A DNA stretch of 64,000 bases, taken from assembly GCA_947568835.1 (NCBI GenBank), contig OX387607.1, positions 13,469,701-13,533,700 of the forward strand. The letters run 5' to 3'. Positions 9,870 to 22,799 of the stretch are shown piece after piece. Each line of letters starts with the position of its first letter. Positions within the stretch are counted from its first letter, which is position 1. The notes under the pieces were generated by a model, which worked only from the letters and a program-made list of their open reading frames with translations, was not told the DNA's origin and did no database searches. This DNA is from Protonemura montana. Taxonomy: Eukaryota > Arthropoda > Insecta > Plecoptera > Nemouridae. The position numbers and the translations under genes are program-made.

Positions 9870-12460
9870 AGATCAATGAACGAGGCTAGGTAGTCATTGA
9901 TGTAATAAAGGTATTTGAACCCACCCAATCTTTTCATTGAGCTGACTTTACATCAACTTGGTGAACAGAACCGTTGTTTTTTTAGAATTATATTTTCCCA
10001 CAACAAATTGAAAATACGTTTGAGTTAAATGGCCTCTAGAATCATTATTGCGCCGAGTGCAAGCCGAGGTTTTTTAGGGGTCGGACTTTTAGGGATATAA
10101 AATTATTCGGGTGAGTTTTTCAAAGAGAGCTAATTGCACATATTTGAAGACCATAACTGTAATACAAAAATTATTTTTCATCCTTCCCCTATGCACTGTT
10201 TATCAAATTAAGACCCCTTAAATTCTGATTACGTAAGGATGCAAAACTCCAGGTTTTTAGTAGCTAACTACATCGGATTAGCAAATATTGCAATCAAGAA
10301 TTGAATCCTTTGCCTTGGAACGCTGACAGATAAGAAAGCAGTCGAGTTTATGAATCAGGGGATTTATTTGAATAGCCTTTCGATGTCAACTCTCTGTTTT
10401 CCTCAAAGCTTGTAACCTTGAGAGGCGGCTCGTCCATAAGGGCAGCCAGGGCACGGCCCAGGCGGGTGGAGACGAAGAGGAAGAACCTTTACTATAATCG
10501 TGTTTTTATCTTTTCCCCGGCACCCAAATATAACGCCAGCCACCACTGGTTGCATCTGAAGTTGAAATTTCTTGACATATTGATGAAAACTCTAAGGATG
10601 TCGAGGTGGTCCAGGTTGAAAGGAGGTGGGTCACGGATGTCATCTAGGCTATTGAGGCAGGTGAAACGATAAGTAGCTAAAAATGTGACAAATGGCTCTT
10701 GAATATCGTTGCCATCGGATACTGTTTTGATTGAGCGTATACACCTTCAATAAATACATTTTAAATATTTTTTTTAACTCACTTCGACTACGTTTTTCAA
10801 AATTATTTTTTGTACAATCTTTTTTTTAATAATCTTTTGAAACCCGATCAAATCGCCGCATAAATGTAAAGTTTGCTTCATGTGCAGTGGTCTAAAACCA
10901 ACTTTGACGCTAGCTGTCAAAATATTGCGATCAAAAATTCTAATAATCCATCTATGAGAGATAAGCTAATTAAGTACGGGTTGAATCTGTACTAAATATC
11001 ACCTAAATTTCATTAATCACACGCATTGAAACTTAAAATAAACAAAAAGTAAGATTTATTTCCATACAGTTGCGTGATCTCGCCTGTAAAGAGTAAAAAA
11101 TTTTCCTTGCCTGCCTATTTAAGAAAAAATTATCTTTTAAAAACCCGATCAAATAGCGGTAAAAATTTCACGATTGGTAATGTGCGAATTAAAACCATTT
11201 TCAGCCGTCTACATTGTTGTACATTTTCATAGTATTGTCCCTATCATGTTTTAAAACCCATTCGTTGTATTTGAAATTTGCCGCCTATGTCACTGGGGGG
11301 GTCACTGCATTGTGGAAACTCTGTGAATTCCAAAGTGGCCACGATGACAGTTTCGAAATCAAACGACGCTGGCTGTCAAAATATTTCCGTCCATTATTTC
11401 TTGAAATCTTTCTTTGAGAGTAAAACTAATTCAATACATGTATAAACCTCCACCCAATCTCACTAAAAACATGTCAAAAAGACGGATAAGCACTTAAAAC
11501 TGACAAAATGTCCGTTTTTTTCTGTAATTTAGTTGTTTGACATTGTTTGAAAGCTGTCAAAATCTTTCCATGCCAGCCAGTTTTAAATAAAATTCATTTT
11601 GAAAATCTTTTTAAATCACCGTAAAAATGTCGCGTTGGATCGTGCTCAGAATTCATGTACCATGTGTTAAATGGTAAAGCACAGACCTGGTTAAAGTAGT
11701 TAATTTTTGAAATGAATATACCAAAACAACCTCAAATTAAAGATATCAAATACTTTAATACCTGTCCATATTTTGTTTCACTTTTTTTAATATAAATCTG
11801 TTTCTAACAAGCTGACGTATCGTATATTTATAGAGTAATCGTACACTTTTGACATTTATGGCACCACGAGTTATTGGAAATAAATAATTTAATATCGGTT
11901 ACATATTTAATTTTTCACAGCCTCGCGATTAAAAAAAAAAAAACCACGATTCTTTAGGTATCTCACTGAACACCTGCGGAGCTGTCAATTATTGTTGTCA
12001 ACCTCATAAAGTCATCGACGAAGCCATGCAGACACTAAATCTAGCTTCAACTTCAGCTATAATAATATAGCAACCCCTGGAATAAGCCAAGCGAGTTGGT
12101 GCACCGTAAACTGATGCCATGGCCTTCCGTTTCGGGGCTTTACCTCGTCAAGCAAAAGACGATCGTCCGTGATTGCCGCCAACTCACCGTGACACAAAAC
12201 GACGTACGGGCGGGATGCTCTTTCAACGCTCACCCTCTCCGACAACCCGACTCACCTGCCACCAATTAGCAAGCACGTTCCGTCCGATCTAATCCAACGC
12301 CTCCCCTGCACCCTCAGAGAGCCGTAGAGGGTGAGAGTGGTCTTCTTTGGGCAAAGTGAGTGTCATTTTGATATTTTTATTAAGTTTTCGATGATCATTG
12401 GGGGGATGTTCACTTGTTCAACAGGAAGTAATGACAAAATTTCCGAAAAGTGAGGCTAGA
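9870..12460. other. Intergenic, with diverged tandem repeats 10,840-11,680
   Basis: No convincing gene. Between about 10,840 and 11,680 there are three diverged copies of a module of a few hundred bases, each with AACCCGATCAAAT or a variant and a GCTGTCAAAATAT-like core (10,847 and 10,914; 11,144 and 11,373; weaker near 11,551). A CpG-richer patch lies at 12,050-12,340. Confidence 0.45.
11235..11330 (+). repeat. Dispersed repeat, partner at 17,530-17,625
   Basis: This stretch (AAAACCCATTCGTTGTATTT, then GCATTGTGGAAACTCTGTGA) matches the reverse complement of 17,530-17,625 at roughly four positions in five. Nature unknown. Confidence 0.5.
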
Positions 12461-12463
12461 AAT

Positions 12464-12756
12464 ATTATTCCCTATTAAAATGAAATCTTATTTAAATTGC
12501 AAACGCTTGCAATGCGCGGGGTATTTCATTATTACCAACACTTTAACCGTCTCAAAAATTGATGCCTAAACGGGGACACGTACCCCAATCTCCACCTATC
12601 GCGGGTGTTGCTCTAACCAATTGAGCTACTTGGACACTGGCTTTTTGAGACGATTTAAGTGTATTTGATGAGAATGACAAACGTCCAAACGTCCCCGTTT
12701 GGACATCAATTTTTGAGACGGTTATGGTGTTGATAATAATAAAATTATTCCCTATT
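12464..12756 (-). mobile_element. Hairpin-flanked tRNA-derived SINE with 13 bp target duplication
   Basis: The direct repeat ATTATTCCCTATT lies at 12464-12476 and 12744-12756. The 267 bp insert (12477-12743) reads on the minus strand as: left arm, spacer, tRNA-like core with an A-box-like TAGCTCAATTGGTTAGAGCA (12628-12609), a degenerate B box (12586-12573), right arm, then a tail module with GCATTGCAAGCGTTTGCAAT ending in AAGATTTCAT. The two arms (12691-12741 and 12528-12576) are inverted repeats of about 50 bp that enclose the tRNA-like core. Their inner end includes the TTGGGCA-type acceptor strand of the tRNA part. Head and tail fit a pol III-transcribed, LINE-mobilised SINE; the enclosing hairpin is unusual. 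Confidence 0.8.
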
Positions 12757-12818
12757 GCTTCCCATGGTTCGCTCCCAGCTGGAATAACCAGGATGAAAAA
12801 TAACTCCATTGGTATGAT

Positions 12819-12855
12819 GTGAAATCTTATTTAAATTGCAAATGCTTGCTATGGC
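12819..12855 (-). repeat. Tail fragment of the tRNA-derived SINE
   Basis: The plus strand reads GAAATCTTATTTAAATTGCA then AATGCTTGC, matching the tail module of the element at 12477-12743 in the same orientation. It may be an older insertion into which, or beside which, the complete copy landed. Confidence 0.65.
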
Positions 12856-13853
12856 CTAAGAATACTAACAGCAGCTAATAATAATAAAAATAAAAATAAA
12901 CTTGAATTTCACAGAAATCAGATCTGCAAATAAAAATCATAACGTGAATTTCTTTCTTCCTTGAATGCGGGGGATGTAACAACGCAAAAAAAAAAAATCG
13001 GAAAAGACTGAATGCCTGCCACCCACCCAATCCCCGAGCAACGTACGGTCTTGGAAGTCGCCCGCTCTGACGGCGAGCGCTACTCTCTCCCCATCCAGGT
13101 GCAGTGGTGGGTGGGGGTGCCCTCCGTGGCGGCTCAGCTCACCTCGTTATCATCTCACGGGCCACTTGACTCTGGCGAGCAATGTCACGTGGAGAACGCC
13201 GTCGCTCGATCAGCTAGCATCGGGTATAGACTCGGCAAGCGATAGGAGAGATGCACCTGGATGGAGGTGCTGACTCTTGACATATAAGTGTGGGTCATGT
13301 CGGGTGTTGATACTGAAAAGGGCTAACATGGTTTTGTCACTTTGCCTCGAGAAAGAAAAATTGACGACTTGGACCACCGCAGCACAGTATTTACGCCAAA
13401 GGTCCAGTTGTACTATTTTTTTAAATATGTAGTCGGCCATTTTAGCTAGAGGTTCTTATCCTGGAAATACTGTAATTGTAAAAATTGTCTGGATAAATAG
13501 GCTTTTAATTGGGCTTTTTCTGTCTTACTATGTTGAATTTTAATGTTTATGTCATCTGATTCTTAAAAGAAAAAAGAAACCAATTACTGTCAAATCACAC
13601 AGAATGCTAGTACAAATAATAACACAAAATAATGATAAATTAAGCAATCGCAAAAGCTTGTCCCATAAGATCATTCATCTCCATGGTTAAATCAACCATC
13701 CCTCCACCTGGCCGCGATTCCAGCAACCCAGAGGCAATTAATTCACCTTGCTGTGTCGCAAGGCAGAGGCAATTAATTCGCCGCTCGCCGCGAGAGCCGC
13801 GATGCGAGCGGCCGACTCAATTAGACGGCCGCTAGGTTCGCTAGTTTCGCCGA

Positions 13854-13863
13854 GTGACGTCAC
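13854..13863. promoter_or_regulatory. Consensus CRE palindrome GTGACGTCAC
   Basis: A perfect palindromic CREB/ATF-type site inside a CpG-rich island. There is no adjacent gene start, so function is inferred from motif only. Confidence 0.35.
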
Positions 13864-16009
13864 GGCTAAAGATGTGGCTCACGCGACCGATTCGTCGCAG
13901 TGATGACGATAGGTTTTGCGTTGCGTCAACTCGGTGGATAGGGGAGGAGGATGAGCCGCTTCATTGGCTTCAGCTAATGAATAAGGTTGGAAGGCAAACC
14001 CAACGGATGGCTTTGAATGGCTTGCTCTGCGAATCAAACTGTTGCTGCTGGAAGTAATGTGCATTGTGCTCCAAAGTACAGAATAATTGGGGTCAATAAG
14101 TGAGATCTAATTGGATGTCTATCATGTTCCAGAGCCGGCCACTCGGCGTCGACACTAACGGCTGGTTGCGGTACTACCTGCTGATTTGGGCGCATTTTTA
14201 CAGCGTTGCCATGTTTTGATGACCTTGGATCCAGCACAACTTTGTGCTAAACTCACTCTGGACCAGACCGCTAATTTTCAGTGGATTTACTCTGCGTTTC
14301 CACCATTTTCGACACGGTACCATCTTCGTGGAATAACAAGGCAGCATGGTTGCCAGAAAAGAACGCCTACACATTAAACAATTGAAACAATTGATCCAAG
14401 ATGATATGTGCTCAGGGTTATTAAAAAAACCTCTGTCGAGTTGACAAAGGCGTTGGACTCGATTTCGAAATTGAGATAATTTTGAAAAAATTCTGACGTC
14501 ACTTTTTACCCTATTATGTAATCACCAGGGGCCACATTTTTAAAGCAGGTGTTAAGCTTAGCCCCATAAATTTGAGTTACTATGGCAAGAACCTATAAAA
14601 ATCTGAAAACACCGTCTGTGTTTGCCTGATCGTCTTTAAACTCTTAGGGTTGACTCAAGCTCTGCTTTGGAGATCCCAGAAGGTCGTCGGTGACCACGCT
14701 TGGTAAAAACGACCGATATCACCAGGTGCATATGAGAACATCTACCATCATTGAAATCCTGGGAATCGCTTGCCGAGTTTATCCCGATTACCAAAACCCT
14801 TTCCACGATGAGAGGATGTCGATGGCCATTCTTGCACTTGACCAATTGCTTTGCAAACCGACCCGACTTCGCAATCTCGCTCTAGCCACAGCAAAGACGT
14901 CTAGAAGAGTAGCGATCCACCCACGATACCTCCAGGATCTCTGCAACTCTGGGAAAACCCAGGACACTGCCTGGTCTGACCACGCCGACGCCGACGACGC
15001 CGACGACGACGATCACAGAAGCGTGTAAGCGAACCAGCCGTAATTACCCATCCCGCACGACGGCGTCCCAAGCTGGCGGAACGGCGGGGGGTGCAATGGA
15101 TGGTGTGGGGGTGGGGGTGAGCAGGGGAAAAAATAAAGCCAGTCGCGAAAGGGGTTTGGGAGGGGGGGTGGTATATAGAGTAGAAGAAAAGAGAGTTCTT
15201 TTAAATTCCATTTTGCGCTAAAAACCCCATCAGCCGGGTAATTTATGCGCTCGGGCAGGATGAGATCCGAGGTACAGTTAGAGCGTGGCGGGAATGACGT
15301 TAGATATTGCGCCTATATTCGTGTTGTGGGGACGACGGGGGGCGTTTCACTCAGACCCAGTGCACGGTAGAGTCCCAATCGATTTATCAGGGATTATGTG
15401 CTTCTTTCATCAGTGGTAGAGTACAGTTAAGGATGGCATTAGTTATTTTTACTCTTGTTTGTGATCTGTTCTTCTGTGTTGATTCATAAATGGTGATAAA
15501 GAACGTCTCTTTTTTCCCAATTATAATTAAGAACTTCTGATTTCGAATCCCGGTTAAGTCGCACATATTTTCAGACTCGCTCGCCTAAATAACTAGACAA
15601 TTTTTTAAAAGCTCCGTTTCATTTCAGCTATTTTGTTTCTTAGTTCCTACTTTTCGTCCAAAACTGACAAGATCTTCATCCCACAATTCGTTCGCATCTC
15701 ATCTCATTACAGTCAAGAGATATTTCTTGTATTTTGCATATAATTAAGCGACAGCAATTAGCAAAGGATTTCGGTTCATAGCCCTTTTCCTCATCATCTT
15801 TACAAGTTTTCCTCGTGTCTACCAACGTCATGAACTCTTGCCCTGCCTACGCCAGACAGAGTATTTCAGAAGTCCTGACAGACTTTTCCTGAATGCACTG
15901 TAACCACACCGATCGTAGCTTTCAGAATGGGGAAAAAAAGATGGTGTAAGAACTTAAAGAATCCTTTTAAAGGATCTTGCTTAGCTTCGTTGGAAGGGGA
16001 TGGGGACGT

Positions 16010-16027
16010 GGGGGGGGGGGGGGGGGG
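16010..16027 (+). repeat. Poly-G tract (18 G)
   Basis: An uninterrupted run of 18 G. Similar tracts are at 18,113 (17 G), 36,997 and 62,982 (29 G). Confidence 0.85.
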
Positions 16028-16552
16028 CAAGAAGAGGGGTGGGGGGAATGAAAGCAATGGCGCCCAAATGAACGCGCAGTGCACACCGATCACTTTTATG
16101 GGCCAGCTGGATCGGGCAAAGTGTTTAAAGTGATTGTGAACCAATCTTCACCGGGATTATACCATTCGACCGTCAGGGGCGCTGGAAGATTTCTTTCGGA
16201 GGTTGGTTTTGATGCCGGAAATTACAGAAGCCTACGAGTCTATAAAATTACAAGACTCAATGGGTAAAATAAGGAATACTCTGCAATGGGGAAGTTAAAA
16301 CTATGGCTAAACCATCATGGGTATTTCATAGCGTTCATTACATAAAGAATGTATATGTTCCAAGATTATCATGAGCAAACCTGGGCCTTTAATGCTGAAT
16401 CTGTCTTGAGAACACTTTTTTAACAATTCAGGGAAAACGCTTTCCTCCAGTAACACGGATTTGGTGAAGTTCCCTGTTTTTTGGTACTTCGGTAAGCGGA
16501 ACACTGAGATTTCAAGCCGGTGAACGAGATCAGGTTGCCCGGATTCCATCTT

Positions 16553-16730
16553 GATCCCCTTGGTGCTCTTCGACAGGAGTGGGCTATGAGGCCGCACCGC
16601 GTTTTCTCTCCTCCCTTCTAGGCTATTCTATTCAAAACCATTCTCATCATCAACACATTCAGCGACGCCATTAGACCAATACCGCGGGACCCGTTGTCAA
16701 AACAGTGCGTCGTTAAACACAACCAATCTA
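16553..16730 (+). mobile_element. 5S-type SINE, 3' part only
   Basis: A 5'-truncated copy: it starts at CCCTTGGTGCTCTTCGACAG and continues through the CT-rich segment to the tail CAGTGCGTCGTTAAACACAA. The 5S-like head is missing. Confidence 0.7.
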
Positions 16731-18482
16731 ATGTTTTTTCTCGTTTCAAAAACAGTTCATTATCTTTTTGTATAATCGTCTAATGGAGATAAAAAAAGTT
16801 TTTTTAGATCACAAAAATACATTTTTGTAATCTTTTTTGTCGTTTACCAGCTATCATTTTAAAGAATTGAATATTATAAGAGAAGTATAAGGACATTAAA
16901 AGATGAAAAGGACCTATTACATACGGCATGGTATTTTCAAAGTTAATCGAATACCAGCCTGCTCCATGCCAACAGTGCTAAGTCCAATTAAGTCCCACGA
17001 ATTTCCCAGAAATCTGACTCCCATTACCATAAACGTCATAATGAACCAAACTAATTGTTCCCAATCAATTCACCCACTCGAGGCAACACCAAACAAGCCG
17101 GTCCCCTGGCGGACGCATCCTCCCCATGACTGACCACGGGTCTGTCGTTCAGCCCCACGTTTTTGTGTCGTGCCCGAAGGGTAGGGGGACGGTTCGACGG
17201 GAACGGAGCCATTACCATCTCAATGGGATTTCCTCGATTTCAATTAAAGTTGAATTGGTTGCGGGATGGGATTGGGATTGGGACGCCTGCCGCCTGGCGA
17301 CGGTAGCGCCGCGCCGTGTGGCGGCCTGCAGGAGAAGCTGCGAGTGATTCAACCGAGAGATTGGACCAATTCACCCGGCGTCGCTCGACGGCGTCGGCGT
17401 CGGCGTCGGCGTCGTGGAGGACGAAAGCCACGAGGTCCGGAGAGAGTGAGTTTGTTGAATGTAAGCTAAAACTTGTAAGTGTATCCCTAACTACTGTCCC
17501 TAAAGTTGGAAATCTCTTGCTTGCTACCTTAATGCAAAGTTTCCACAATGCAATTCCCAAGATAAAGTCGCCATATTTCAAATACAGAAAATGGGTTTCA
17601 AAGAATAAAAATGGCAATACTAAAAATGTGCAGCGTAGCCGGCGACCGAGTCACGGCATCGGAGAACTGCAAGTTCTTATTTAATTTTCGTTTGGTCGCA
17701 ATGATTTGTTTATAACAAATCTAGTTAGCACTTATGGTTAGTTCAATACCGCTGAAAGGTGGGGAAGGTGACCAGGGTAAGATTACCTGATTGGGTAAAT
17801 ATGTTTTGAGATTATTTTTATAATAATAATAATAATGGTATTTCTAAACACTTGCAATGGCATTTAATTTAAAAAAAATCTCAAGACAAAAGTGTGACTG
17901 TCTCAAAGAGAGGATTAAAATTTGACAGTACTCTACCGTGTCAAATTTGATCTCAGTTGCCCTCTCCGTGTCAATCACGGCCCTCTAGTTGGGCGGCAAG
18001 GGGGATGAGGAGACCGACTCGATTATTTCGCGCGGCACGGCGATCAGTGGAACTAATTCGATGAAAAGATTTGCCAGCGGAAAGTGAAACTGTGTCCTAC
18101 GTTTGTTGGGGAGGGGGGGGGGGGGGGGGTAGGGGGGGGGCACGCTTACGACGGAAGTGTGCTGTCACGACAACAAAAACTCCCCTGCAAAGTGACAGCT
18201 TCACAAAGGAAGCTTGTAACGAAATTGTGGCATCCGTTAATTTTTGTGGTAGACTATCACAAGGTAATAATGCTATCGGAAGGCATCTCATATTCTACAT
18301 ACAAACATTAGGATTGTCTGAAGTGACTAATTATTTCTGAAGACTTTAAGGATGTTTTAATTTGTTTGGTCAAACTTCGAGGTCTCTGTTCGTAGATGGT
18401 TCTTCGCCAGGCAGGTGAACTGCTTGACGGCCATGTAAAATAAACTCTCAGGATTTCGCAACGGGATCATTTTAACAAAAAC
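16731..18482. other. Intergenic, no gene supported
   Basis: Contains a CpG-rich block (about 17,090-17,460) with a GGCGTC hexamer run at 17,388-17,415, the inverted partner of the dispersed repeat at 11,235 (17,530-17,625), and a 17-base poly-G tract (18,113-18,129). Opposed open frames at 17,240-17,684 overlap on both strands and look like composition artefacts. Confidence 0.45.
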
Positions 18483-18640
18483 AACTAAAATTATCAACAC
18501 TAACCGTCTCAAAAATTGATGCCCAAACGGGCCCCCGTTTGGGCATCAATTTTTCAGACGGTGATAGTGTTGATAATAATAAAATACCCCGCGCATTGAA
18601 AGCGTTTGCAATTTAAAGAATATTTCATCCTAACTAAAAT
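18483..18640 (+). mobile_element. Hairpin SINE derivative lacking the tRNA core, 9 bp target duplication
   Basis: The direct repeat AACTAAAAT lies at 18483-18491 and 18632-18640. Between them the two arms of the 12.5 kb element abut almost directly (18,493-18,538 and 18,539-18,580), meeting at AAACGGGCCCCCGTTT, and are followed by the same tail module (CCCCGCGCATTGAAAGCGTT) to TTTCATCC. The tRNA-like core and pol III boxes are gone, leaving a near-perfect hairpin of about 40 bp plus the tail. Confidence 0.75.
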
Positions 18641-21600
18641 CCATTTACTGCGAACGGGAAGTCATTGGAGCTGCTTATTTCGGCCAAAGTTGGCCTTGAT
18701 ATGCTGTCCAAGGTCATCCATGAAGGTCATATGACCAACCTACCGGTGCTATCCATCAAAACGGCAACAAGTGCTGACCAAAAGTAACGAGGTAAATTCA
18801 AAACAAAATACAGTTTGAAAAGCGACTGTCATTGCTCTGAAAATGTTTCTAGTATGGGATGATATAGCATGATAAGTATATTGGGCACACAACCTACGTC
18901 CCGAAGCAGCGAATGCACATAATTGATTGTGGAAGCTAAAAATTAACGACAAAATAATAGTGTGCCACAAATGAATGCTATCTGAACATTGGTAACGTCG
19001 TACAGCGAGATTCACCCAACCTTGCCGACCTAGTCATTAGCCACAAATCGCACTTCGTCCAATTTCCTTGTCTCGTAATCGCCGAGAGTAACAATCTGCA
19101 GACCACACTTGGGTGTCTCACTCGATCAATCGCCGCGGTAATTGAAAGCCATCCCCATTTTCCATGAGGCAAGTGTGTGTACACAGAGTCCGGTCGCCGG
19201 CCGCCGTCATCATCGCATTATCAGCACAGACAGGCGTCCCGCTATTGACTCCAATCGTCGTCGGCCACGTGGCCCCCTACCCCCTGCCGCGGACACAATG
19301 TAACGGCGCCAAGCTAATGGGGTGCCGGTCGTATCGATTGTCCCGTGCGGCGGCCATCGATACCGAAGGGGGGGGGGGGGACGCCGAGCACGGCAAACAT
19401 TTGCTCGGCGCCGTCCTCCGGGGACGCCGTTCTGATTGCGTGGTTCGAGATTGGAGATGCTGGACGTGGATGCGGTGGTCACCTGTGGAGTGGGTGATAG
19501 GGGACTGTGTTTTTCTTTCAGTGGTTCTTGGGGCGAAGATTGAAGTTGGATTGGGTTTAAAGTTTGCTGGTCGCTGAAGAAGCGTACAGAGTGAAACATT
19601 TATTGGTTGACTTGAGCCGTGACGTTCATCTGTAATGTCAGTTATTTTGTTGACGGTTTAGATTTCGAAAGGAGTAGGGATTCCACTATTGTCCCCAGTG
19701 AGTTGATTTGGTGAAAAGCCTTCATATTTTTCATCTTTTGCATTGAAAAAAATTGGCTTCGTGTTCTCAACTCATCTCGCTGTAAATCAGTTACAGCTTC
19801 GCACTTCACGGCAACATTTCATCAAAATGCGTTTTTTTTGCAGCACAGAAATCCATGTTTTGGCAAAAACAATATCCGATGAAAGAAAAACAAATTATAT
19901 TGTTTTTTATTGTGTATACAACCCTTGAGTTACTGCCACGGAGATACTTGCCTTGCGATCTAAAAATAAAATCGGAATTCAAGATACACTAGGATTAATT
20001 TGAGTTTGCCACTTTCTGGGGTGCTTGTACCAACCAGGAAAATATGACACCATGATGCTACTGTTAACTATCCGATTTAAAAGCAACAAAATAACGTTTT
20101 TCTTTGGTTGAAACATTAAATAATTTCAGGAAAACAAAATATTTAATGAAAAACAATAATTGTTAATCAACCAAAGTTAAAATTAATATATTTTGGATTT
20201 CTTTTAACTTTTATCAGGTTTTGGCAGGAAACCAAGCTTGCAAACTGCTTTATGGCAGCCATTGCTAGAGTCCGCTAGTGTACGGCAGGTATTTAGCAGA
20301 AGTCATTAGGACTTTTAGTTTTGCATTTAAGTTCTTATTTTTCAATAGAATTAATTTCACGTAAATAAACTGTTAAATTCACAAAGAATTTAAGTGCATG
20401 ATGCATTGTTTGATCATAAAAATTCTGGTTAATTTTTAAACCCCCCGGTGAAGACTGGCTTTATTTTGCATTCTAAAGTTGGCAATGTGTAGTCAGAGTC
20501 CACCAGGCTGTGGTAAGATAAGGCTAACACAACTGTAGTTGCCGCTAAATTAGTCTTAAGGCCCATCATTCCCGCGGGTAAAATCGTTAAAAATGGGTCT
20601 CAAACGGGTATATAGTATTTGTATTATGTAAATGACAAGGAAAAATAAGTGCCGGAAAATTGGTGAGTTTTCCGGGCAAATTAAAAATCAAATCCTTTGT
20701 ACGCGACAGCACCGCAAAAATATGAGTTAAAGAGTCCGCGATTTTTTTCCGTAGTGCCTGAACTTGCTTTTCTTAGACAAACAATTTTGGTAGTCACAGC
20801 TAAAAGATTGATTGAGATATCAATTTTCAAAAACTCTTTTATTAATCTCAAAAAGTTCCTGGTTTTAAACAGATCATCAGTTGCACAAAAAGTGATCCAT
20901 TGAACTAATGAAAAAAACGTCTTAAAGCCTTAAGTATGCAGATTTCAAATATGTGTGTTTCATCGCGATCGGTCAAACGATGTAGGTTCTGTTATGTACA
21001 AGGTAAGTGCTTGCGAGGCACTACTTTTTGGGCTCGTCGAACCTGGAAACATTGCATATTGCATACATACAGGCTGATGCTAGTGCCCGCTAGCATCCGA
21101 TGCCAGCTACTTCGAGCGCGACCTTGCAGTCTTTCATGAGGCAGGAGAGTCTGCAATTGGTCTTATCGCTGTAATCCTCGAGTGGAATTTTTTAAATTCC
21201 CTAATGAATGAGCTGAGATTTGTAAACATAGCGCGCGATTTCAGAGTGTGTAGCAAGTATGATTTGCCTGCCAGACTTCAATTCCACATTATTATTTTGC
21301 GAAGGAGCGGGAGCAATTAGATTATTTCATTTCATTCGGGTTCACCAATAGTCGCGATTGACTTATTGGCGCTACATATTATTGTAGCTGTACATTATTT
21401 CTTCACAGATTGCAACACGGTACGCAAACGTCATTCGAGGATATAAAATCTTCAAACCATGTTCTGTCTGACGAAAAATTAGCCAATTACCAGAACCGAT
21501 CAGGAATCTGATATTTCACATTGCAACCATCGATACACAATTTATTTCTTATCTAAGTGAGGCACACGTGGGAAAATAATTAGTAGTGAAATTTAAAGTT

Positions 21601-22799
21601 CTCAGCGTAATAATTCTACAAAGAAATGCAGTGTAATTCTTGGCTTACCAGTGGTGGGCCACCTATAAGAGTCCTCGTCAGTTTGTGCCAACTTTTCGTT
21701 CATTGAATACATGATAGTTTACTGTATCTTTGGTGAGATTCTGGACATTTTTAAAATGCATCCACCAGAGGCATCTCACGAGGTTTTTTTATTGCTCGGT
21801 CAAAATTGACTCCAAAGTTCGTTCAAAAAAGGATTATCAGTTGCGAGTCGATACAGTTACGATAGTAATCACCAAAGAATTGAAATAAAAAAATCAATTG
21901 ATTTTAAATGTATTAATTTTTATCTCCTCTTAGGATTTTGCTGAGTATTTTAAAGCCTCGCTTCAAGCGCAGAGCAATGAAAACATCAGTCCTGCGATAT
22001 GAAGGCTTAGCGAATAGCGATGACTCATTTGCAAGGATACGAGAAATCATTATTTTACAGCGCGCGAACGCACTTGGCGTTCCACATTTCTTGTGCTAGA
22101 AAATCGATTGAAATTGATTTGAAATCTGCATATTATCACGAACTCAATGATATCAAGAAAATAATGAAACTCCCGATTTAGTAGGTTTTTTGTTGTTGTT
22201 GCATTGGTTGGGGAATTACTTGATAAATAATAATCCTTCGAGTGCGATAAGCTTGGTAGTGTTTACAACATGATATAATTTGCTCAATGGCTAGACTGAA
22301 TTCTAGCAGTGGAATGAGAGGTAAGATACAAGTGGGTAGAATAATTCGACCTTTTCAATACTTCGCGACTGGATAAAACCAGGAGCTTGCGAAATGAACG
22401 TCCTATCGCTTTGAGAGCTGAAACTCGACTAAAATTAATATGGCAACAGCCTGAAGTAGATCCTCGTCCTACATATGGCAACAGCGGAGTGGGGATTGGC
22501 ATGATACGCGTTAAGCCACGTAGAAACCGAGATACGGCCAGGTTATGTTCTGGATCGATGGTCAAAATCAGCCAAACATGCAACTTGCCTCTACTCACAT
22601 TCCCAAAGAAAAGTAGAACCAAAACAAGGTCAAAGCAATGTTGGCATTCTTGTTGGTAATCTATTAAAACTTCTTCGCCGCCCGTGTTCGAACCTCTTTT
22701 GGACTTATTTCTTCAAGAGAAAAGTTCTGTCCGTTTTTGTCGCCAAACACGGCAAGGATCATCTAGTTTTGTCGGATAATTTCTAGAATAACGTTTCAC
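18641..22799. other. Intergenic, no gene supported
   Basis: CpG-rich block at about 19,020-19,460, with overlapping open frames on both strands and a G run at 19,369-19,380; AT-rich elsewhere. No recognisable domain, RNA gene or long repeat was found. Confidence 0.45.

Larger units (their letters stand above)
12860..16550. other. Intergenic with CpG-rich islands, no gene supported
   Basis: CpG-dense blocks lie at about 13,010-13,260, 13,700-13,960 and 14,640-15,130, separated by AT-rich DNA. Open frames inside them (for example 13012-13245 and 14690-15028) have no recognisable product and are explained by GC-rich composition. Trinucleotide-like GACGCC/GACGAC repeats occur at 14,984-15,013. 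Confidence 0.45.

Noticed and set aside
12573-12640. Functional tRNA gene
   Set aside because: The B box is degenerate and the tRNA arms do not pair well. The same sequence recurs truncated at 29,446 with a SINE tail.
17240-17684. Overlapping 122-125 codon frames on opposite strands
   Set aside because: Part of the stretch is a dispersed repeat (17,530-17,625) and part a GGCGTC hexamer run; composition explains the openness.
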